A stretch of 64,000 nucleotides of DNA. Origin: Rugosimonospora africana. Lineage in GTDB: Bacteria > Actinomycetota > Actinomycetes > Mycobacteriales > Micromonosporaceae. Positions 58,208 through 64,000 of the stretch are shown here, in pieces. The notes beneath the pieces are model-generated. The model searched no databases and was not told the origin of the DNA. It saw nothing but the letters and a program-made list of their open reading frames with translations. How positions within the stretch are numbered: position 1 is the stretch's first letter; each line of letters begins with the position of its first letter. A program made the translations under genes and the position numbers. The DNA lies in the NCBI RefSeq assembly GCF_016862975.1, contig NZ_BONZ01000067.1, positions 62,001-126,000 on the forward strand. The letters run 5' to 3'.

Positions 58208-59416
58208 ATGACGGTGCGAATCCTCACCAACGGGCGCCTGGTCCTTGAGGACCGTGTCATCGACAACGGATGGCTCGTCGTCCGGGACGGCGTCATCGAT
58301 TCCCTCGGCCCGGGTGAGCCACCGGAGCCGCGGCGCTTCAACGGAGCCGCGCTCGACTACGTCGACCTCGAACGGCAGTGGGTGCTGCCCGGGTACATCG
58401 ACCTGCACTGCCACGGCGGGGGCGGCCGGGCGATCTACAGCGGCGACATCGAGGACGTCCGCATCGCCGCGGCCGCCCATCTGGGTCGGGGTACCACCAG
58501 CATGCTCGCCTCCATCGCCAGCGCCCGGCTGGAGACGATGATCGCGGCCGCGGAGGCGATCGGCGCGGCGATCGACGACAACAGCGCACCGAACATCCGG
58601 GGCATCCACTTCGAAGGCCCGTTCCTGTCCCCGGCGCGGCGCGGCGCCCAGACCGCGACCGCGCTGCGCCTGCCCGACGAGGGCGTCTTCCGCACCCTGA
58701 TGCGCGCCGCCGGAGGGCACGCGGCGTCGATGACCATCGCCCCCGAACTGGACGGCGCGATCGAGCTGATCCGGCGCCACAGCGACGACATCGTCTTCTG
58801 CGTCGGCCACACCGACGGGGGCGCCGAGGCGTTCCAGGCGGCCGTGGACGCGGGAGCCCGCCACGTCACCCATCTGTTCAACGCGATGCCCGGCATCACC
58901 CACCGGTCCCCGGGCCCGGCGATCCGGGCGCTGCTGGACCCGCGGGTCACCGTGGAACTCATCGCCGACGGCCACCACCTCGCCGCGGACACCGTGCGCC
59001 TGGCGCTGAGTACGGCCGGCACGCGACGCGGGGTACTGGTCACCGACGCCATGGCCGCCGCGGGGCTGGAGGACGGCAGGTACGCGTTCGTGGACCGTAC
59101 CGTCGATGTGCGCGGCGGCGCCGCGTACCTGCACGGCACCGACACGCTGGCCGGCTCCACCCTGTTCATCGGGGACGCCGCCGCCCGGGTCGGCGCGCTC
59201 GCGGACCTCTCACCGGTCGACACCGCCCGGCTCACGTCCGCGAACGCGGCGCGTGTGCTGGGCTGGGCAGACCGCGGCGTGCTCACGGCGGGTACGCCGG
59301 CGGACCTCGTCATCAGCCCCGACGGCGCCCACGCCTCCGCTGTGGCCATCGCCGGCCACTGGCGCCCCGCCGAGGTCCCGCCCGACGTCGCCCGTCGCGA
59401 GTTCGCGCTCAACTGA
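58208..59416 (+). CDS. nagA: N-acetylglucosamine-6-phosphate deacetylase
   Basis: A 402-residue amidohydrolase that converts GlcNAc-6-P to GlcN-6-P. Motifs are LPGYIDLHCHGGGGRAIYSG, IRGIHFEGPFLSPARRGAQT (metal-binding Glu), FCVGHTDGGAEAFQAAVDAG, RHVTHLFNAMPGITHRSPGP, VELIADGHHLAADTVRLAL and the catalytic Asp in GVLVTDAMAAAG. It starts 2 nt after the ROK stop. Its 3' 207 nt overlap the antisense tail of the MFS gene. Confidence 0.95.
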   Translation: MTVRILTNGRLVLEDRVIDNGWLVVRDGVIDSLGPGEPPEPRRFNGAALDYVDLERQWVLPGYIDLHCHGGGGRAIYSGDIEDVRIAAAAHLGRGTTSMLASIASARLETMIAAAEAIGAAIDDNSAPNIRGIHFEGPFLSPARRGAQTATALRLPDEGVFRTLMRAAGGHAASMTIAPELDGAIELIRRHSDDIVFCVGHTDGGAEAFQAAVDAGARHVTHLFNAMPGITHRSPGPAIRALLDPRVTVELIADGHHLAADTVRLALSTAGTRRGVLVTDAMAAAGLEDGRYAFVDRTVDVRGGAAYLHGTDTLAGSTLFIGDAAARVGALADLSPVDTARLTSANAARVLGWADRGVLTAGTPADLVISPDGAHASAVAIAGHWRPAEVPPDVARREFALN

Positions 59417-60790
59417 CGGCGCCGGCTCACCTGACCCCACCGGCTCAACTGACGGCTCCGACCCCGTTGGGTCAATCGACGGCTCACCTGATCCCGTTGA
59501 CTCAACCGACGGCGCAGGCTCAACCGACCCCGCCCGCTCGACCGATCGCGGCGGCGTTGGACGGTGCACGATCCCGGCCAGCGATCCGGCCACCACGACC
59601 GTGACGAGCGGCGCGATCAGGGCGCGCAGCAGGCCGACGTGGTCGCCGGTGAGCCCGAGCAACGGCGGTCCGGCCAGCGACGCCGCGTAGCCGATCGTCG
59701 CCACGACGCTGATGTTGCGCACGGCTGCCCTCGGGTCGTCACCGGCCGCGGACATGCCGATCGGGAAGCCGAGCGCCGAGCCGAAGCCCCACAACGCCGC
59801 GCCGACGACCGCCACGGCGGGTACGGGCGCGGTGATGAAGCACGCGATGCCCACTGCCGCGCACAGGGCCGAGACGCGCAGGGCGCCGACGCGGCCGAGC
59901 TGCCGCAGCACGGCGGAACCGAGCAGCCGGGTCACCGTGGTGGCCACGACGAACACCCAGAACGTCAGGGCACCGATCTCGGGCGAGACCCGGTGCCCGG
60001 TGACCATCGCCAGTGAGATCCAGTCGTTGGCGGCTCCGTTGGCGAACGACATGCCCAGCACCAGCAGGCCGATCAGCACGGTACGGCGGTCCCGCCACCC
60101 ACCGCGCGCGGGCTGGCCGGTGGCCGTGGACGGGTCGGCGTCGTGGACCCGCAGCGGCGAGTCCGGGTCCGGGATGAAGCGGACGACCAGCACCGTGACG
60201 GCCACCGTGACGAGGGCGACGATCAGCAGGTGCGGGGACACCGCCAGGTGCAGTGCGGTGGCGGCGGCCCCGACACCGGCGCCGAGGACGCCCCCGAGAC
60301 TGAACATGGCGTGGAACCACGGCATGATGCCGCGCCGCACGGACCGTTCGATCGCGACCGCGTCCACATTCATCGCGACGTTGCAGGTGCCGGTACCGAA
60401 TCCGAGCACGGCCAGCCCGCCGAAGACCCCGACCGGGGTGTGGCCGGCGACGGCCAGCGCGGTGACCGCGCTACCCAGGCCCGCGACGCACAGCGCGCCG
60501 AGGATCGCCTGGCGCGCCGACAGCCGGGCCACGATCCGTCTGGCCAGGACGAATCCGGCCACCGAACCCACCGACAGCCCGAGCGAGAGCACGCCCATGA
60601 CCAGTACCGACAGGTGAAGCTGCCCGCGCACGGTGGCGAGCCGGGACAGCCAGCTCGACAGGCCGATCCCGGACAGCGCGAACACCGCGCCGACCGCCGC
60701 CCGCCACCGCCGGATCCCGGCGTCCGTGCCGGGCCCGGCGTTCCCGCCCAGCCCGGTGTTTTTGCCCGGGCCGGCCCCGTCGAACTCCAC
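59210..60790 (-). CDS. MFS transporter with a repeat-derived C-terminal extension
   Basis: A 526-residue protein. Residues 15-415 are a 12-helix major facilitator (AVGAVFALSGIGLSSWLSRL, GFGTGTCNVAMNVDAVAIER, FHAMFSLGGVLGAGVGAAAT, GAALWGFGSALGFPIGMSAA), of the FucP/YbjJ-like type. After IVHRPTPPR come about 50 residues of Ser/Glu/Pro repeats (SGEPSIDPTGSEPSVEP) and then about 65 residues read antisense through nagA. GTG 60790 has AAGGG 6 nt upstream and follows the permease gene by 2 nt, so it belongs to the ABC operon. Confidence 0.82.
   Translation of the reverse strand: MEFDGAGPGKNTGLGGNAGPGTDAGIRRWRAAVGAVFALSGIGLSSWLSRLATVRGQLHLSVLVMGVLSLGLSVGSVAGFVLARRIVARLSARQAILGALCVAGLGSAVTALAVAGHTPVGVFGGLAVLGFGTGTCNVAMNVDAVAIERSVRRGIMPWFHAMFSLGGVLGAGVGAAATALHLAVSPHLLIVALVTVAVTVLVVRFIPDPDSPLRVHDADPSTATGQPARGGWRDRRTVLIGLLVLGMSFANGAANDWISLAMVTGHRVSPEIGALTFWVFVVATTVTRLLGSAVLRQLGRVGALRVSALCAAVGIACFITAPVPAVAVVGAALWGFGSALGFPIGMSAAGDDPRAAVRNISVVATIGYAASLAGPPLLGLTGDHVGLLRALIAPLVTVVVAGSLAGIVHRPTPPRSVERAGSVEPAPSVESTGSGEPSIDPTGSEPSVEPVGSGEPAPSVERELATGDVGRDLGGAPVAGDGHSGGVGAVGADDEVRRRTRREHAAVCPAQHTRRVRGREPGGVDR
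59417..59560. repeat. Degenerate repeat after nagA, encoding the MFS tail
   Basis: Imperfect CTCAACTGACGGCTC/CTCACCTGACCC-type units of about 15-18 nt. They contain TGA triplets in the plus frame but stay open in the minus frame of the MFS gene. The first copies abut the nagA stop codon. Confidence 0.75.
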
Positions 60791-60792
60791 GA

Positions 60793-61680
60793 TCAGCCCT
60801 TGACCGCGCCCGCGGACATTCCCGAGACGAGGTTGCGTTGCACGATCATGAAGAAGATCACCACCGGCAGGGCGAACAGCACCGATGCCGCGATGAGCCC
60901 GCCGTAGTCGGTGCCTTCGTTGGTGCTGAACGAGACCAGCCAGACCGGCAGCGTGTACTTGGACTGGTCCTTGAGCATGACGTACGCGGTGATGTAGTCG
61001 TTCCACGCCGCGATGAACGCGAACACGCTCGTCGAGATGAGGCCGGGCAGCACCAGCGGGAAGTAGACGCTGCGCAGGATTCGCGCCGTACCGGCACCGT
61101 CGATCTTCGCCGCTTCCTCGATCTCGATCGGGAGGTTGAGGAAGAACCCGCGCAGCACCCAGATGCTGAACGGCAGCACGCTGGACACGTAGGCCAGGCC
61201 CAGTCCCCAGTAGCTGTTCAGCAGGCCGAGGCTCTTGAACGACAGGAACAGCGGGATCAGCAGGGCGCCGCCCGGAATCATCTGGACGGCGAGAATCGCC
61301 ACCATGATCGCCCGGCGCCCGAAGAAGCGGAACCGCGACACCGCCGCCGAGGCGAGGAAGCCCAGCACGATGGACACGATGACCACGCCCAGGGACACCA
61401 CCAGGCTGTTGAGCAGCGAGCTGAGGAACCCGGGTTTAGTGAAGGCGTCGGCGTAGTTGCCGAAGCTGAACGGCACGGGGAAGAACTGCGGCGTGGTACT
61501 GGTGATGTGGTCGCGGGTCTTGAACGACGTGTTCAGCATCCAGTAGATGGGCACGGCCCACAACACGCAGCAGATGATGGCGCCGGCGAACGAGATCGGG
61601 TGCCTCGCCCGCCGGCGCCGCGACCGGACGCCCGAGGTCTTCGCGTTCCCGGCGGCGCTGGACAGTTGGGTGGCGGTCAC
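60793..61680 (-). CDS. Sugar ABC transporter permease (MalG/NgcG-like)
   Basis: A 295-residue inner-membrane permease with six helices and the EAA loop IEEAAKIDGAGTARILRSVY, which contacts the ATPase. It starts at GTG 61680, overlapping the preceding permease stop (GTGA). It forms the transmembrane pair with the other permease. The operon lacks an ATPase gene, as is common where a shared MsiK-type ATPase is used in actinomycetes. Confidence 0.92.
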   Translation of the reverse strand: MTATQLSSAAGNAKTSGVRSRRRRARHPISFAGAIICCVLWAVPIYWMLNTSFKTRDHITSTTPQFFPVPFSFGNYADAFTKPGFLSSLLNSLVVSLGVVIVSIVLGFLASAAVSRFRFFGRRAIMVAILAVQMIPGGALLIPLFLSFKSLGLLNSYWGLGLAYVSSVLPFSIWVLRGFFLNLPIEIEEAAKIDGAGTARILRSVYFPLVLPGLISTSVFAFIAAWNDYITAYVMLKDQSKYTLPVWLVSFSTNEGTDYGGLIAASVLFALPVVIFFMIVQRNLVSGMSAGAVKG

Positions 61681-62651
61681 TGCATTTCCCCCGACCGGAT
61701 GAGGCGGCGGATGTAGACGCCGGTGAGGATCATGAGCAGGATCGCGGTCACCACCGCGATCGCGGAGCCCTGGCCGAAGGAGTTGGACGCGAACGCCTTC
61801 TGGAACGCCCAGATGCTCAGGGTCGTCGTGCCGTGGTCCGGGCCGCCCTGGGTCAGGATCCACAGCTGGTTGAAGGTGTTGAAGTGCCAGATGATCTGCA
61901 GGATCGTGGCCAGGTAGAGCACCGGGCGCAGGAACGGCAGCGTGACCGACCGGTAGATGCGCCAGTTGCTCGCGCCGTCGAGTTGCGCGGCTTCGTAGAA
62001 CTCCGCGGGGATCTGCGACTGCCCCGCGTACAGGGTCAGGGCGACGAACGGGACGGACTGCCAGACGATGAGCAGCCAGACGATCGTGAAGGCACCGCCC
62101 GCCGAACCGGTCCAGCGGTGCGAGGTGTAATCGCCGAACCAGCCCACCTGGGTGATCAGCCAGTTGAACACGCCGTAGACCGGTTGGAACAGCCACTGCC
62201 ACACCAGGGTGGAGCTGACCGTCGGCAGCGCCCAGGCGAGGATCAGCAGGAAGTTCAGCACGGTACGGATGCCCTTGCCGAGGTTGGTCATCATCTGCGC
62301 CATCGCCATGCCGATGACCAGGCATCCGATCACCAGCGACAGAGTGAACACGCCGGTGCGCAGCAGGACCGGGCCGAACTGCTGATCCTTGAAGATCGCC
62401 TGGTAGTTGGCGAAGCCGACCCAGTCGGTGGTACCCGTGAACAGGGCACGCAGGCCGAAGTCCTGGAACGAGTTGATGACCAGCCGCACGAGCGGGTAGC
62501 CGAGCACGCCGGCCAGGACGATGCCGGCCGGCGCCAGCAGGATGGCCGGCGCCCAGTTCCAACCGCCGCGCCGGCGGGACCGAGATGTGCTCCCGGTCCC
62601 GTCCGGCTCAACGACTCCGGTGACGACCGCTTTCGAGGTGTCGACGGACAT
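61677..62651 (-). CDS. Sugar ABC transporter permease (MalF/NgcF-like)
   Basis: A 324-residue permease with a basic N-terminus (STSRSRRRGGWNWAPAILLA), six helices and the EAA loop YEAAQLDGASNWRIYRSVTL. It lies between the solute-binding protein gene (2-nt gap) and the second permease gene (4-nt overlap). Together these make a carbohydrate importer of the CUT1 type. Confidence 0.92.
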   Translation of the reverse strand: MSVDTSKAVVTGVVEPDGTGSTSRSRRRGGWNWAPAILLAPAGIVLAGVLGYPLVRLVINSFQDFGLRALFTGTTDWVGFANYQAIFKDQQFGPVLLRTGVFTLSLVIGCLVIGMAMAQMMTNLGKGIRTVLNFLLILAWALPTVSSTLVWQWLFQPVYGVFNWLITQVGWFGDYTSHRWTGSAGGAFTIVWLLIVWQSVPFVALTLYAGQSQIPAEFYEAAQLDGASNWRIYRSVTLPFLRPVLYLATILQIIWHFNTFNQLWILTQGGPDHGTTTLSIWAFQKAFASNSFGQGSAIAVVTAILLMILTGVYIRRLIRSGEMQ

Positions 62652-62653
62652 GG

Positions 62654-63955
62654 CTAGCTCGCGTTGAGAGCGTCGTTCAGGTGCTTGTCAAAGTCCGCCC
62701 CGGCCTGTTGCGGAGTCTTCGTCCCGGCGGCGATCTGCGAGAAGAAGTCCGTCACCGAGGCGTCCGACTCGATCGTGGCCCAGCCCGGCGTCGCCGGCGT
62801 GGAGATGCTGAGCTTGGCGCCCTCGTAGAACGACTTCAGATCATCCGGCAGCGTCTTGACCACCTGCTCGATGAGCTGGTCCGAGACCGGCACGTGACCC
62901 GACGCCTCGGCGACCTGCTTGACCTGGATGTCGTCGGAGCCAATGAACTTCACGAACTGCAGCGCGAGCTTGGGGTTCTTGCTCTTCGTCGCGATCGCGA
63001 TGTCCGAGCCGCCGAGGAAGTTGGGCATGTTCTTGCCGGGGTCGGCCTTGCTCGGGAACGGGAAGCTGCCGACGTGGCCGACGAGCTTCGGGTTGGACTG
63101 CTCGATGGTCTTCACCGCGTTGCCGTTGCCCATGACCGTGGCGGTCTTGCCGGTGGCGAACAGGTCGGTCGGGTTCGGCGTGTCCATGGGCGCGGTGCGG
63201 GAGGCGCTCGTCGAGTACTTGTTCTCGAAGTCCTTGAAGTCCTGCAGACCCTGCTGCGACTGGCTGGTCTCCAGCTGGCCCTTCCAGTTGCTTCCCGACT
63301 GCTGTGCCAGGGCTCCCCCGGCGTCGTACAGGAACGACAGCGCGTTGTACCAGTACGTGCCCGGCAGGTAGAACGCGCTGAAGTCGGCGGCCGAGTTCGT
63401 CGCCTTGACCTTGTCCAGGTCGGTGAGGAGCTCGGTGTAGCTCTTCGGAGCCGCGGTCACCCCGGCCTTGGACCACATGTCCATGTTGTAGATGACCGAT
63501 CGGGTACCGGCGTAGAACGGCGCGGCGTACAGCTTGCCGTCCACCGTCGCCGGTCCCTCGAGTCCCTTCAGCCAGGTGTTGGAACCCTCGAGGTCCTTCT
63601 TGTCGGAGGTGAGGTCGGCAAGGGCACCGTTGGCCGCGAACAGCGGCACGTCGGTGTTGCCGATCTCCACCACGTCCGGCGGATTGTCGGTGGCCAGCGC
63701 CGTCGTGAGCTTCGTGTTGATGTTGTCCCACTGCTGGATCTCGACCTTGACCGTGGCGCCGGTCTGCGCCTGGAACTGGTCGACAACGGCCTTCTGCGAG
63801 GCTTCGGTCAGCGTGTCCTGCATGAGCCAGACGGTCAGCGACTTGCCGTCGCCACCCCCGGCCGAGCCCCCATCGTTGTTCCCCGAACAGCCGGTGAGCG
63901 CGAGTGCGACGGCTGCTACCGCCGCACCGACTGCGATGGAGCGTTGCTTTCTCAT
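62654..63955 (-). CDS. Sugar ABC transporter substrate-binding lipoprotein
   Basis: A 433-residue extracellular binding protein (SBP family 1). The signal peptide ends in the lipobox LALTGC, so the mature protein is a lipoprotein. SLTVWLMQDTLTEASQKAVV, PDVVEIGNTDVPLFAANGAL and AAPFYAGTRSVIYNMDMWSK are typical. ATG 63955 has AAGGAG 4 nt upstream. With the ROK/NagA/GH3 genes next to the operon, GlcNAc or chitobiose is the likely cargo (inference). It is the first gene of the operon as far as the window shows. Confidence 0.92.
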   Translation of the reverse strand: MRKQRSIAVGAAVAAVALALTGCSGNNDGGSAGGGDGKSLTVWLMQDTLTEASQKAVVDQFQAQTGATVKVEIQQWDNINTKLTTALATDNPPDVVEIGNTDVPLFAANGALADLTSDKKDLEGSNTWLKGLEGPATVDGKLYAAPFYAGTRSVIYNMDMWSKAGVTAAPKSYTELLTDLDKVKATNSAADFSAFYLPGTYWYNALSFLYDAGGALAQQSGSNWKGQLETSQSQQGLQDFKDFENKYSTSASRTAPMDTPNPTDLFATGKTATVMGNGNAVKTIEQSNPKLVGHVGSFPFPSKADPGKNMPNFLGGSDIAIATKSKNPKLALQFVKFIGSDDIQVKQVAEASGHVPVSDQLIEQVVKTLPDDLKSFYEGAKLSISTPATPGWATIESDASVTDFFSQIAAGTKTPQQAGADFDKHLNDALNAS

Positions 63956-64000
63956 CTCACTCCTTGCGAGGCGTCGTCTGTCAGAACTCAAGCCGCGCCG

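Overview
The window is about 70% GC and almost certainly comes from an actinomycete. It has GTG/TTG starts, -10 boxes placed 6-7 nt before start codons (leaderless messages), a SigE-type ECF factor, an XRE-DUF5753 regulator, two DUF574-type methyltransferases and an F420 (Ddn-type) nitroreductase relative. The mix fits Micromonosporales/Streptomyces relatives; I cannot fix the genus. There are about 57 protein genes, one tRNA (selenocysteine), one decayed gene and no convincing phage or transposon.

Layout. 1-7073: an aromatic-acid CoA catabolic cluster (CoA ligase, bifunctional aryl-CoA monooxygenase/reductase, acyl-CoA dehydrogenase, RidA, SDR) with a divergent PaaX-type repressor; it looks like anthranilate breakdown through 2-aminobenzoyl-CoA. 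7175-9473: GntR(YtrA)-ABC exporter operon. 9770-11196: Asp-box propeller coupled to a MoaD/ThiS-like protein ending in Gly-Gly. 11866-15490: XRE regulator, universal stress protein, secreted MINPP-like phosphatase and an NlpC/P60 remnant. 15666-19129: LPXTG-like wall protein coupled to a secreted serine hydrolase. 19205-27275: MFS, Ddn-like, ECF sigma with a membrane propeller partner, SRPBCC, PhyH, methyltransferase, GH8. 27897-33334: secreted M14 peptidase, a second GntR-ABC module, DUF1905. 33527-39564: GNAT, then the whole selenocysteine machinery (selD divergent from selC-selA-selB) and a small P-loop kinase. 39615-41240: Uma2 nuclease-fold protein and a MarR-GNAT fusion. 41377-47956: formate dehydrogenase operon whose catalytic subunit is read through an in-frame UGA followed by a textbook SECIS hairpin, plus a divergent FocA-type formate channel. 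48161-54997: rhodanese, VOC, alpha/beta hydrolase with a missing nucleophile, LysR/SDR pair, methyltransferase. 55251-63955: amino-sugar utilisation (GH3 hexosaminidase, ROK regulator, nagA, MFS, sugar ABC importer).

How genes work together. The sel genes sit beside the selenoprotein that needs them, and FocA would bring formate to that enzyme. The ROK regulator, NagA, GH3 enzyme and ABC importer form a GlcNAc/chito-oligosaccharide module. The CoA ligase, flavoenzyme and beta-oxidation-like enzymes form one catabolic route controlled by PaaX. Many genes are joined by 4-nt ATGA/GTGA overlaps.

A feature of the whole window is the number of short tandem repeats (units of 14-18 nt, one of 57 nt). 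They sit at gene ends, in spacers and as in-frame insertions in otherwise conserved proteins, including SelD and SelB.
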